A DNA stretch of 64,000 bases from Parablautia muri (GCF_009917485.1 NZ_QZDT01000003.1:62001-126000); one strand, 5' to 3'. Counted from the stretch's first letter, positions 33,727-42,598 are shown. The notes: a model not told the origin generated them from the sequence alone. Numbers and translations are program-made.

Positions 33727-35238
33727 CTATTCCTCTTTTTCCTTCAACGATTCTTCAACCGTATTTTCAAAAAATTCCACTGCCGGAATGACAATACTCA
33801 CCTTTGTGCCTTTTCCTCTTTCTGATTCTATCATCATTCCATATTCCATACCAAAATTCATGCGGATCCGCTCATTGACATTTGCAAGCCCAAAGCCTTT
33901 TTCCGTCTCCTTACAGGGTTTTTTGGATTTCCGCCTGCAGTCTTTCCAGCTCTTGCTTTTCCATGCCAACGCCATTATCCTCCACACAGAGTAAAATTTT
34001 GTTTGCTTTTAATTCCCCCGTAATCCAGATTTTCCCATTGCTCTTTTATATTTGATGCCATGATACAGGGAATTTTCCACAAGGGGCTGTAACGTCAGCT
34101 TTAATATTTTGTACTTATATATCTCCGGTTCCATCACAATCTCATAATCCAGGATATCCTGATAGCGTACCTGTTGGATCTCCAAATAGCCCCGAATATG
34201 CTGTTCTTCTTCACGGATTGTAATATACTCTTTCCCTTTGCTTAACACCAGCCTGAAAAATTCCGACAACGCCACCACCATATCCACCGCTTTATCGGGA
34301 TTATCCCCTTCTATCAGCCAGACAATCGTATCCAAGGTGTTATACAAAAAATGCGGATTGATCTGCTCCTGCAAAAGCCGCAGCTCCGCATGCCGCATTT
34401 TCCGCTCGTCCTCTTTAATCTGATGCACCAAAACCTCCAGATTTTCCGACATATCATTGACACTGTCCGAGAGAACTTCCAGCTCATCTTCCGTCTGCAT
34501 CCGCACCCTGTCCGAAAAGTTTCCCTCCGCAATCTGGCTTGTTATCCGGCACAACTCCTGAATTGGCTCTGTGATACTGTTTAAAATGGCCATAGTAATT
34601 AAAATCACCGTAATAATGATACATGCTCCCAACAAAATACTGATAAAAATAACATGTTCAACCTCCGTATTTAACTGTACCTTCAACTGTTCTATACTTC
34701 TGGTCTGGTAATAAATATAATGCTGGATATCATCCTGTATCAATTCTGTCAAAATATATATGTCATTGTCCAACATTTCCGTATTCTTCTCATACTGCCC
34801 ATCCATTTCCTGGTTTTCCCTGATATCGTCCACCCTGTCCTCCAGCGTATCAAGGTTGCGCAACAAACTCAAAAGCCAGATTCTGCTCTCCCTGTCCATG
34901 GTCATCCCCAGCAGGTTATTTCCCTCCATCCTCAGATCCGCAAGAAGCGTATACGGGTTCTTTAATGTCCCATCCTCCTCAACCGTATCAAAGGTAACAT
35001 TACTGACCACAAGCTTATAGAGACTCTCATCCATCTCCTCCTTAAAGTTCATATTGTAATTGTTGGCAAGCGTCATGCTGCTGACAATCTGGTCATAGGC
35101 GCGGCTATAGTTTATAAGCGATATAATCAGATAAATTGCCACATAAAGAATCGGCACCATCGCCACCACTACAAGTACAATCAGTTTATTTCTCAGGGGA
35201 TACTTTATTTTTTCTGCTGTCATATCATTTTTCCTCAT
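33727..35238 (-). pseudogene. Sensor histidine kinase (YesM-like), frame-disrupted
   Basis: A membrane sensor kinase of about 503 codons. It has membrane helices at about residues 18-43 and 196-218, HAMP at about 219-272, phosphoacceptor His296 in EQINPHFLYNTL and the N-box LVENSLYHGI. After RAMGK the frame shifts: an A-run at 34030-34033 appears one base short, so translation stops at 34009. The next frame encodes the G1 box VEDNGVGM. A second A-run at 33919-33924 appears one base long and returns to the original frame, giving GFGLANVNERI to the end at 33727. Two compensating homopolymer changes suggest sequencing error or a recent lesion. Confidence 0.85.
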
Positions 35239-35545
35239 ACCTTTTCCTTAGACTACCTTATCACAAAAATCCGCTTTTTTCATCAACAGGGGCAAATTTA
35301 TACTTTTTCACCGTCCCCCTTCCTGAACCGACCTTATGGTTCAAAAGGAAAAAGCGGCCAAAAAGAAGCATAGATTGTCAGGAAAACGTATCTTTCAGAT
35401 GTTATAGTAAAACCAAGCCGGACAGATGCCGCGCTTTTTCAAACATATTCTAAGGTGCCAGGTAATGGATTACAAATATGGCGCAAAGAAATTTTGAGAA
35501 TTTACAAGTTATAACCAGAAGAAAAAAGGTTGGAGGTGCAGATTT
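35239..35545. other. Divergent region between kinase and transglutaminase-like gene
   Basis: A 307-base gap. It contains a TGAACC/GGTTCA hairpin (about 35322-35340) and long-range CCGCTTTTTTC/GAAAAAGCGG complementarity. A possible minus-strand promoter TTGATG-N17-TGATAA (35286-35258) precedes the kinase. No convincing plus-strand promoter was found. Confidence 0.4.
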
Positions 35546-36502
35546 ATGGAAAATGATATTTTGGAGCATTACAAAGAAACGGGAATTTATACTTATGCAG
35601 GCGCCTATGGCGATTACTTCCGCTCCCTGCCGGACGAAATTCCCGTGCTGGGCAGACTCATCTGCGGGCAGGTGATACACCGGGTAACACTTAAGGAGGG
35701 GAATACAAATGCAAACGAAAAGCTTTTGTATGGCGATATGAATCGTTACCCATGGCACCGCATGCGATGTGAGGACGATGTCTTTTTGACAGCGCCGGCC
35801 CTTACGGCGGAGCTGTTTAGGCTGGATGGGAGAGGATTTGTAAAGGATCGGAAGGTAGAAAATAAGCTGGTGGTAACATGCCGTTATGTGTCGGTGCTTA
35901 CGAGTGCGGTTTTAAAGGCTAAAGGAATACCTGCAAGATGCCGTGCCGGGTTTGCGCCATATTTTATGGAAGGCGTCAGCATGGACCATTGGATTAATCA
36001 GTATTACAGCAAGGAGGAGGGGCGCTGGATCACTTTTGACGCAGATGGCTTCTATGAGGAGGGCGGCATGCCTCTTTCACAATACAATATGCCCCAGGAT
36101 AGCTTTGACTGGGTGGCAAAAGCCTATCTGGCGGTGCGTAAAGGAAAAACAGACGGGAAACAGTACCTGTATGCAGACAGACTGGGAACCTGTGGACTTC
36201 CTGCGCTTATCCGCTACCTGGTTTATGATTTCCATGCGCTCATGAATCATGAACTGACCTACAGCTTTCTTCCGGCTTATCTGGATGGAAGACTTGCGTG
36301 CCTGACAGAAGAAGAACTACTGGAGCTGGATGTGCTGGCAGGTTGGCTTTTAGAACCGGATAAACATTTTGAATCCCTGCGTAAGCTTTGGCATCAGGAA
36401 AGGAAATTCAGAGTCTTAAACAGTCCGCTTGTGGGAGCCTATGACCACGGGGCCGAATTTTCAGATATGCCCCGGGTTGAAGGAGTTTCCAAAAATTTTT
36501 AA
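35546..36502 (+). CDS. Transglutaminase-like domain protein
   Basis: A 318-residue cytosolic protein without signal or membrane segments. A transglutaminase-like core shows a plausible Cys112-His148-Asp165 triad (TCRYVSVLTSAVLKAKGIPARCRAGF, MDHWINQYY, WITFDADGF). Such cytosolic members may act as peptidases or peptide:N-glycanase-like enzymes; the real activity is unknown. The C-terminal ~120 residues are helical and not recognised. GGAGGT lies 8 nt before the ATG. It is on the plus strand, convergent with the ABC-2 genes, with stop codons only 4 nt apart. Confidence 0.7.
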   Translation: MENDILEHYKETGIYTYAGAYGDYFRSLPDEIPVLGRLICGQVIHRVTLKEGNTNANEKLLYGDMNRYPWHRMRCEDDVFLTAPALTAELFRLDGRGFVKDRKVENKLVVTCRYVSVLTSAVLKAKGIPARCRAGFAPYFMEGVSMDHWINQYYSKEEGRWITFDADGFYEEGGMPLSQYNMPQDSFDWVAKAYLAVRKGKTDGKQYLYADRLGTCGLPALIRYLVYDFHALMNHELTYSFLPAYLDGRLACLTEEELLELDVLAGWLLEPDKHFESLRKLWHQERKFRVLNSPLVGAYDHGAEFSDMPRVEGVSKNF

Positions 36503-36506
36503 GCTA

Positions 36507-37301
36507 TTAGTTTCCTGTTCCTGCGTATCGCCCAACGCCCTTTGTCCAGATAAAAGCGGCAATCACCAGCATCAGAAGGGCCACCAACGGGCTAAAATAC
36601 TGCCAGATTTGAAGGCCGCCTTCCGCTTTATGCAGTAAAACTACGCTGGGATAATAGTTAATAAAGGCCACCGGCAGAAAACAGGTTACGAATATTTGAA
36701 AATATCTTCCAAAAATGTTTACCGGGTACTGCTGCATCAATACGGTGAACCGTTCGGCAATGGAAACGGCAGCTCCGGATCGGGTAGTCCAGAAACAAAG
36801 GCTGGCGCCCACCCAATTGATAGCGACCTGTATCAGTGCCCCGGAAAGTACGCAAATTACAAAATAGATCCACTGGCCGGCATTCCATTGCAGCTTTATT
36901 TGTGTGCCGGCAAGGATAAATCCAAGAAATCCTACCAGAAAATCACCAACACCTGTGTAACTGATATCTTTTCCAATAAACTGCAAAAAGGGGCTTACAG
37001 GCCGAACCAGATAGGCGTCAAAAGTACCGTTTACAATCATTTCTTCTAAATCTGACAAATGCCAGAAAAATACGCCATATATGCCGCGGCTTAACATCCA
37101 GAAGCTGTACAGGAACATTAAATCCCAAATATTCCAATTACCCAGCGTATTAAAATTGTATACTAAAATGCCAATCAAGGAAAGGTTCACGGCGTTTAGT
37201 ATTAATACACTCACAATGCCCACAAAAAAGTCGGCTTTATACTGCACCTTGCCTAAAATAGCTACACGCAGAAATTGTCCATATAATCGGATATACCCCA
37301 T
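36507..37301 (-). CDS. ABC-2 family exporter permease
   Basis: About 264 residues from the ATG at 37301 (GGGGG site upstream), with six predicted membrane helices; ABC-2 type, DUF990/ABC2_membrane_6-like. The motif DLEEMIVNGTFDAYLVRPVSPFLQF marks the loop between helices 2 and 3. It forms a heterodimer with the next permease. The substrate is unknown; homologues are annotated as multidrug or viologen exporters. It ends 4 nt from the convergent transglutaminase-like gene. Confidence 0.85.
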   Translation of the reverse strand: MGYIRLYGQFLRVAILGKVQYKADFFVGIVSVLILNAVNLSLIGILVYNFNTLGNWNIWDLMFLYSFWMLSRGIYGVFFWHLSDLEEMIVNGTFDAYLVRPVSPFLQFIGKDISYTGVGDFLVGFLGFILAGTQIKLQWNAGQWIYFVICVLSGALIQVAINWVGASLCFWTTRSGAAVSIAERFTVLMQQYPVNIFGRYFQIFVTCFLPVAFINYYPSVVLLHKAEGGLQIWQYFSPLVALLMLVIAAFIWTKGVGRYAGTGN

Positions 37302-37304
37302 ATA

Positions 37305-37324
37305 AATCCCCCATTTCTGCCAGC
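37305..37324 (-). repeat. RBS-bearing repeat segment (copy 2 of 3)
   Basis: GCTGGCAGAAATGGGGGATT on the minus strand supplies the Shine-Dalgarno of the ABC-2 permease. Near-identical segments precede spoIIIAA (21148-21168) and the sugar-binding protein gene (33691-33709). Confidence 0.55.
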
Positions 37325-37381
37325 AATCCGCCAATTTGGACGCAGGCACAAATCTATAGAAAAAATACTTGCAAATTTGAT

Positions 37382-37408
37382 GACGGAAAAATCGAAGATT
37401 TTTCCGTC
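37382..37408 (-). repeat. Dispersed hairpin repeat, copy A
   Basis: GACGGAAAAATC and GATTTTTCCGTC form a perfect 12-bp stem with a 3-nt loop directly after the permease stop, followed on the minus strand by ATCAAATTTG. The architecture matches copies at 39324-39350 and 47351-47377. Confidence 0.7.
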
Positions 37409-38226
37409 TAGCCTCCTTGTATCATCACTCTGGTAAAAACATGCTTCATCAGCAGCCGGGAGGAAATCCAGAGCAGGATAATCCAGAAAAACTGCACCCC
37501 CAGAGCCTTAAGCATATCCACACCTGCATCATTCCCAATGTAAATAGACATGGGAATTGCGTAAATACAGCGGAAAGGAAGGATGTCGCTGATGATTCCC
37601 AAAACGCCCGGGAAAATCCACAATGGCACCATTTGGCCGGAAAAGAAACGGAGCACGGCATTATAGCCCCAATTGATATTTTTAATGTTCATGGTGACCA
37701 TACTCAGCAGGCCCAAAATAAAGTTTAAGAAGAAGCTGACAACCACAGAGCAGGCCAAGCTACACAGAAACCCTAAAAAGCATGGTAATGCAGGCAGTTT
37801 AAGAGAAAACAGGAAACAGGCGGCAATCAAAGAGGGCAATACCAGAAACAGGAACCGCACTGCAAGGCTGCCCATGTTTTTGGCAAACATATAAAACTGG
37901 AAATCAACAGGCTTCATGATATCCATTTCAATCGTTCCCTTGCGCACCTGTTCCATAATGTAATTCTGCGGTCCATTCCTGGGATGCAGGATTGCTTCTA
38001 AAGCAACCCCCAGCACCGCATAAGATATCATCTGCCCAAGGGATACGCCCACAGCGCCGGGATTTGCAGCATATAAAGCCCGCCATACATAGCCCACACT
38101 GTACATCATAAGAAAAGTATAGATGAAATTGAGCCAGAAAGACACACGGTAAATTGTTATGTTATAAAACTCATTGCGGAGAAAAGCAATGCCTGTCCGC
38201 AAATCTATTCCACTAGCTGCTCTCAT
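37408..38226 (-). CDS. ABC-2 family exporter permease
   Basis: A 272-residue membrane protein with six predicted helices; partner of the downstream ABC-2 permease. Its loop segment GPQNYIMEQVRKGTIEMDIMKPVDFQFYMF corresponds to the same position in the partner, so the two are paralogues. The ATG overlaps the end of the ATPase gene by 14 nt, indicating coupled translation. Transport direction is probably outward; the substrate is unknown. Confidence 0.86.
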   Translation of the reverse strand: MRAASGIDLRTGIAFLRNEFYNITIYRVSFWLNFIYTFLMMYSVGYVWRALYAANPGAVGVSLGQMISYAVLGVALEAILHPRNGPQNYIMEQVRKGTIEMDIMKPVDFQFYMFAKNMGSLAVRFLFLVLPSLIAACFLFSLKLPALPCFLGFLCSLACSVVVSFFLNFILGLLSMVTMNIKNINWGYNAVLRFFSGQMVPLWIFPGVLGIISDILPFRCIYAIPMSIYIGNDAGVDMLKALGVQFFWIILLWISSRLLMKHVFTRVMIQGG

Positions 38227-39184
38227 AGAGGTTCCTCACAATACTTTCAATATCAGGCTCAATAATTGCGATATCCTGAATAGGAAACCGGTCATCTATT
38301 GCATGGACCAGATGAAGCGGGGTTGCTTTGGATCGGTGAAAGGAAAACCATTTGCGGTTCCCTTCGCTTCTGGTTAACTCTGCATTTTCAATTTCAAAAT
38401 CCGGCACCGGCTTCTCAAATTCTATCATCAGGGAACGGACTGCACCAAATCGCGCTATCATACTTTCCAGGTCACCATCATACATCAAATGCCCGGAATC
38501 AATTACCACTACGCGGGAGCAAAGCTTTTCTATGTCCCCCATATCGTGTGTGGTCAGTAAAATGGTAGTGCCCTTTTCACTGTTGATTTCAGAGATAAAG
38601 TCGTGGAGATATTTTTTGGAAACAACATCTACACCGATCGTGGGTTCATCCAGAAAAAGGATTTTAGGAGAATGCAGCAGTGCGGCGCAGATATCTGACT
38701 TCACACGCTGGCCCAGGCTCATCTGCCGTACCGGTTTGTTGATAACCTCCTCCAGCCCCAGCATAGGAATATATCTGTCAAGATTTTTCTGGTATACAGC
38801 AGTGTCGATTTTGTAAATTTCCCGCAGCAGGCGATAGCTTTCAATCAACGGTACATCCCACCAAAGCTGTGTTTTTTGGCCAAATACTACACCGATTTGT
38901 TTCGCATTTTCCATACGCTGTTCAAAAGGTCTGATACCATCTACTGTGATACTTCCGGAAGTAGGCTGCAAAATACCGGAAAGCATTTTGATTGTGGTGG
39001 ACTTCCCGGCGCCGTTTTTTCCAATGAAGCCAACGATTTCCCCATCGCCTACGGAGAAGCTGATGTCGTCAACGGCATGTTTCACGGTGTATTCACCGGA
39101 AAACAGATTTCGTATAGCAGCAAATTGGCCCTTTTTCTGTACAGGTATTTTAAATTCTTTTGTTAAGCGCTTTACTTCTATCAA
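38213..39184 (-). CDS. ABC-2 exporter ATP-binding protein
   Basis: A 323-residue ATPase. Walker A IGKNGAGKSTT is at about 54-64, the signature MSLGQRVKSD lies near 155, Walker B ILFLDEPTIGVDV follows and the H-loop is LLTTHDMGD. The C-terminal ~90 residues form the accessory domain common in ABC-2 exporters. The start is TTG with AGGAGG 7 nt upstream. It is the first gene of the exporter operon. Confidence 0.9.
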   Translation of the reverse strand: MIEVKRLTKEFKIPVQKKGQFAAIRNLFSGEYTVKHAVDDISFSVGDGEIVGFIGKNGAGKSTTIKMLSGILQPTSGSITVDGIRPFEQRMENAKQIGVVFGQKTQLWWDVPLIESYRLLREIYKIDTAVYQKNLDRYIPMLGLEEVINKPVRQMSLGQRVKSDICAALLHSPKILFLDEPTIGVDVVSKKYLHDFISEINSEKGTTILLTTHDMGDIEKLCSRVVVIDSGHLMYDGDLESMIARFGAVRSLMIEFEKPVPDFEIENAELTRSEGNRKWFSFHRSKATPLHLVHAIDDRFPIQDIAIIEPDIESIVRNLYESS

Positions 39185-39208
39185 AACCAGCCCTCCTAAA
39201 AACTGAAA

Positions 39209-39350
39209 ATTCTTCTAAAGTAACAGATTTCATGCTTTATCCGCCTACCTTAGAAGAATTTCATATTTATTAACCATGCTCTTTTCTCAACGTGCGAATT
39301 TGTGCGCTCAAGCACAAATTTGCGGTTGAAAGAATGCAATTCTTTCAACC
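39209..39350. repeat. Three palindromes after the NlpC/P60 gene, including dispersed hairpin copy B
   Basis: ATTCTTCTAA/TTAGAAGAAT (39209-39218 and 39250-39259); GCGAATTTGTGC/GCACAAATTTGC (39294-39323, one mismatch); and GGTTGAAAGAAT/ATTCTTTCAACC (39324-39350, 12-bp stem, 3-nt loop). The last, followed on the minus strand by GCAAATTTGTGC, is copy B of the dispersed hairpin family. Confidence 0.7.
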
Positions 39351-39417
39351 TTATACCCCTGCATACCGCAAGCTCTGCTTATGGTACTGCGTTCATTCTG
39401 AATATTACAATCTTAAA

Positions 39418-40464
39418 CTATTGAAGAATCCGCACCATCTTTTGAGGTGTCCGATAGTTATAAGAAGAAATTTTGATACCTGTCTTAGGACTGCTGGCGT
39501 GAATAACCTGTCCGCCTCCAATGTAAAGAGCCACATGATTAATTGTACCTCCTTTTGCATAGAAGACCAAATCTCCCGGCTGCAGCTCCGAAGCCTTTAT
39601 GCTTGTCCCCATATTAGCCTGCGCCCTTGAGGAATGCGGCAGTGAAACTCCATACTTAGCAAAGACGCTGAGCACGAAACCGGAACAATCCGCACCCTTT
39701 GTAAGGCTGGTGCCACCCCAAACATAAGGATTTCCCAAAAACTGCTTGGCATACTGACATATATCTACACGAACGTCCGAAACACCTTGTCCATACATAA
39801 GCTCTGTCATGGTAATCGCTGTTTCCAAATCTGATTTTACTTCCACATAATCGCCGGAAACAAATACTTCCTCATCATCCAGATAAACCTTAATCCAGCC
39901 ATCGTCCTGTATTTCCACAATGTCAAGGGATTCTCCTGAAGCCACCTGGGTAACCACCTCTGCCTCTAAGCTGGGAAGCTCTCTGATGTTAAGACCGTCC
40001 GCAGTTGCCACTGCGATAGCGGAGGCCAGCTCTCCCCCTCTCTTTTTCGCTTCATAGCCGGTGATCAGATATTCTTCCTTTACATATCCTTCCACCTTGC
40101 CGGAAGTGATATAAGCCCAGCCGTCCTCACTGCTTACAATCTCACAGGCCGCATTTTTAGGGAGCTTGCCGACCATCTTCCCTGACTCATCAGGCTCCTG
40201 CCTTATATTTAAATTGTTTTCTTCCACATTACATATTCCAAGGTGGGTGTATCCCCATAAGGCCCCTTCCGCCTCCTTGGCAATCTCCACATACTCTATT
40301 TTTGACAGCTCAGAAGTAAAAAGCTCTCCTATTCCTGCTGTCAATAATTCTTCCGTATCCTGTGCATTCCTTCGGCTCAGCTCCGATGCCTGTACCCCAA
40401 GGGGCTCTCCTAAGAGAAGCAAAGATGCAAGTATACAAACTCCGCATTTTATCTGTCTTTTCAA
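39418..40464 (-). CDS. SH3-domain NlpC/P60 peptidoglycan hydrolase
   Basis: A 348-residue secreted cell-wall endopeptidase. A signal peptide covers about residues 1-26 (LLLLGEPLGVQA). Two bacterial SH3 domains lie at about 75-136 (NLNIRQEPDESGKMVGKLP) and 153-210 (GLNIRELPSLEAEVVTQV). The NlpC/P60 domain has catalytic Cys260 (GADCSGFV), His310 (INHVALYIG) and His322. It probably cleaves peptide stems. The start is TTG with GGAGG 7 nt upstream. It is monocistronic, with its own consensus promoter and a WalR-like box. Confidence 0.93.
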   Translation of the reverse strand: MKRQIKCGVCILASLLLLGEPLGVQASELSRRNAQDTEELLTAGIGELFTSELSKIEYVEIAKEAEGALWGYTHLGICNVEENNLNIRQEPDESGKMVGKLPKNAACEIVSSEDGWAYITSGKVEGYVKEEYLITGYEAKKRGGELASAIAVATADGLNIRELPSLEAEVVTQVASGESLDIVEIQDDGWIKVYLDDEEVFVSGDYVEVKSDLETAITMTELMYGQGVSDVRVDICQYAKQFLGNPYVWGGTSLTKGADCSGFVLSVFAKYGVSLPHSSRAQANMGTSIKASELQPGDLVFYAKGGTINHVALYIGGGQVIHASSPKTGIKISSYNYRTPQKMVRILQ

Positions 40465-40482
40465 AACAAAACCTCCAAGGTT

Positions 40483-40508
40483 ATTACAAATTTGTTACAA
40501 TTCTTACA
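40483..40508 (-). promoter_or_regulatory. WalR-like box
   Basis: On the minus strand TGTAAC-N5-TGTAAT (40499-40483) matches the WalR/YycF consensus TGTWAH-N5-TGTWAH. A further TGTAAG half-site lies at 40508-40503. It lies just downstream of the expected transcription start, a position more usual for repression. Confidence 0.5.
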
Positions 40509-40513
40509 CAATC

Positions 40514-40542
40514 ATTATAGCAACTTCCCCTGGGGCTGTCAA
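40514..40542 (-). promoter_or_regulatory. Consensus sigma-A promoter of the NlpC/P60 gene
   Basis: TTGACA (40542-40537), a 17-nt spacer and TATAAT (40519-40514): a perfect match to consensus. The spacer carries a CCCC-A-GGGG palindrome. The expected start is near 40507, about 43 nt before the TTG start codon. Confidence 0.9.
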
Positions 40543-40555
40543 TTTATTATTTTAT

Positions 40556-41503
40556 TTATTTGCTCAGAGCTGGCGAATGGCCAGCACTGGTAAAATAATC
40601 AGCGCCTTGCTGAATGTCTCGCTCCATCTGTCTTTTCAAAGCTTCCACACTTTCAAATTTCTGCTCCGGTCTTTTAAATTGTAATAATTCTGTCACAATT
40701 TCTTTGCCATACAGATCCCCCTGGAAACCATACAGATAAGTTTCCACACTGACATCCGAATCCGCCTTGACCGTAGGCTTTTGCCCGATATTTGTTATCC
40801 CCTGGTAAATACGCTCCCCGTAGGTCACCTGTGAAAAATAAACCCCTTTGGGCGGCAGCAGCTTTTCCTTCACAGGATAAAGATTTACCGTAGGCATCCC
40901 AAGCCGCCTTCCCAGCCTGTTTCCCGGCTCCACTTCCCCTTCAAAGCTATAAGGCCTTCCCAAAAGCTCGTTTACCATAGGCATATCACCCTTTTCCACC
41001 ATTTCCCGCACCAGGCTGGAGCTAATTTCCTGTTCTTTATAATAAACCTTATCAATTATCTTAACCTGATAAGCAAGCTCCCCTGCCAGCTTACAGAGCA
41101 ATTCCTTATTTCCAAGCCCTTTGTAGCCAAAAGACAAATCCTCGCCCGCCGCAATATAACCGGCCTTCATCTGCCCTGTGAGAATTTTTCTTACGAATTC
41201 CTCTGCCGGGGTTGCAGCCGTTTCCTTGTTTAATGGGAATTCGATTAGAATATCAATCCCCAGATCCTCAAACATCTTCCGTTTTTCCCGGCGTGTGGTC
41301 AGTTCGGCCTCCGGTGCCATTCCAAAAAAAGCAGCCGCTGAGGGGTGAAAAGTAAAAACCACCGCTTTTAATCCCAGTTCTTTCTGTTTTAAAATATGAG
41401 AAAGCAGCTCCACATGTCCTTTGTGAATGCCATCAAATTTTCCTATTGTAACAGCGCTTCTGCACATTAACTGAAAATCAACTGTATCCTGAATTATTTC
41501 CAT
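40556..41503 (-). CDS. ribF: Bifunctional riboflavin kinase/FAD synthetase
   Basis: Makes FMN and then FAD from riboflavin and ATP. It has 315 residues. The N-terminal FAD synthetase nucleotidyltransferase domain includes TIGKFDGIHKGH (about 20-31) and the C-terminal riboflavin kinase domain GEVEPGNRLGRRLGMPTVNL (about 192-211). The order truB-ribF is the standard Firmicute arrangement. It is probably the last gene of the rimP operon, with the independent NlpC/P60 promoter beyond it. Confidence 0.96.
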   Translation of the reverse strand: MEIIQDTVDFQLMCRSAVTIGKFDGIHKGHVELLSHILKQKELGLKAVVFTFHPSAAAFFGMAPEAELTTRREKRKMFEDLGIDILIEFPLNKETAATPAEEFVRKILTGQMKAGYIAAGEDLSFGYKGLGNKELLCKLAGELAYQVKIIDKVYYKEQEISSSLVREMVEKGDMPMVNELLGRPYSFEGEVEPGNRLGRRLGMPTVNLYPVKEKLLPPKGVYFSQVTYGERIYQGITNIGQKPTVKADSDVSVETYLYGFQGDLYGKEIVTELLQFKRPEQKFESVEALKRQMERDIQQGADYFTSAGHSPALSK

Positions 41504-41593
41504 ATTTATTATTTATCCTTTCAAAGGCAGCAGGAAAATAGTCAAAACATCGCCTGAAAATCTTCCAAACGCATATAACGGTCTGCAAATATC

Positions 41594-42517
41594 TTATGTC
41601 AAAAACATTTTAACAGCGCTAAATAATCCACGCTTATCATCATAACGGTAAATCCCAAAAAAGACGTTCCGGTGACTATACACCCTGAATTTTTTTCCCT
41701 CCGGCCAGCCTGCATCTTCTCCTTCTTTTTCTAAAAGGTCAAATAAAATATCCTCCCTCATAAGCTGATTCCCATTCTGCAGCTTGCCAAAAGCCTCCTC
41801 CTTCACAGCAAAAGCGGGCAGCTCCTCAAACATTCGCTCTACCGGAATAATCGCGCCAGAGAGCTCTCCCTCTTTCGCCATCTGCTCCAACGCATCAAGC
41901 GTATATGCCTTATCTATTTCAAATTTCCCTACTCTCGTTCTTTGAAGGCTTACCATCACCCCGCCACACCCTAAACGCCTGCCCATATCATGGCACAGCG
42001 TTCTGATATAGGTCCCTTTAGAGCATACCACCTTTATCCTGTATTCAGGATGCTCTCTTTGCAAAATTTCCAGTTTGTAAATCCTAATCGGCCTGGCGGC
42101 GCGCTCCACCTCCTGCCCCTGTCTTGCCAGCTCATAAAGCTTTTTCCCATTCACCTTTAAAGCGGAATACATAGGCGGCACCTGCATGGAATCCCCCAAA
42201 AAGGACAAAATAACCTTTTCTGCCTCCTCCTGGGATACCTTTACTTCATTTTCTTTCAGAACCTTCCCGGAAATATCCTGGGTATCTGTCACCAGGCCCA
42301 GCCTAAGAAGCGCAACATATTCCTTGCTGCTATCCGTTAACATATCGCACAGCTTTGTGCCATTTCCAAGACATACAGGAAGAACCCCTACCGCATCCGG
42401 GTCAAGGGTTCCTGTATGGCCAATCTTTTTCTGTTTACAAATACCACGAAGCCGGGCCACCACATCATGAGAAGTATACCCCGCCTCCTTATATACATTG
42501 ATTATCCCATGGTACAT
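41594..42517 (-). CDS. truB: tRNA pseudouridine(55) synthase
   Basis: Isomerises U55 in the T-loop of tRNAs. It has 307 residues. The catalytic Asp39 is in the motif HTGTLDPDAVGVLPV. KVNGKKLYELARQG and CSKGTYIRTLCHDMGRRLG follow, then a C-terminal PUA-like extension. It starts at ATG. It lies between nrnA and ribF in the translation-factor operon. Confidence 0.96.
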   Translation of the reverse strand: MYHGIINVYKEAGYTSHDVVARLRGICKQKKIGHTGTLDPDAVGVLPVCLGNGTKLCDMLTDSSKEYVALLRLGLVTDTQDISGKVLKENEVKVSQEEAEKVILSFLGDSMQVPPMYSALKVNGKKLYELARQGQEVERAARPIRIYKLEILQREHPEYRIKVVCSKGTYIRTLCHDMGRRLGCGGVMVSLQRTRVGKFEIDKAYTLDALEQMAKEGELSGAIIPVERMFEELPAFAVKEEAFGKLQNGNQLMREDILFDLLEKEGEDAGWPEGKKFRVYSHRNVFFGIYRYDDKRGLFSAVKMFLT

Positions 42518-42598
42518 CTGTACAATTCCTCACCCTGTCCATAACCTGCGTTTTCCTAAATACCCAATGCTGCTTCTGATAAGCAGCCGGTAAACAGC

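Noticed and set aside
40565-40680. FMN riboswitch near ribF
   Set aside because: The ribF gene is inside the translation-factor operon and no FMN-element landmarks (AGGGGCGA or related) are visible upstream of it.
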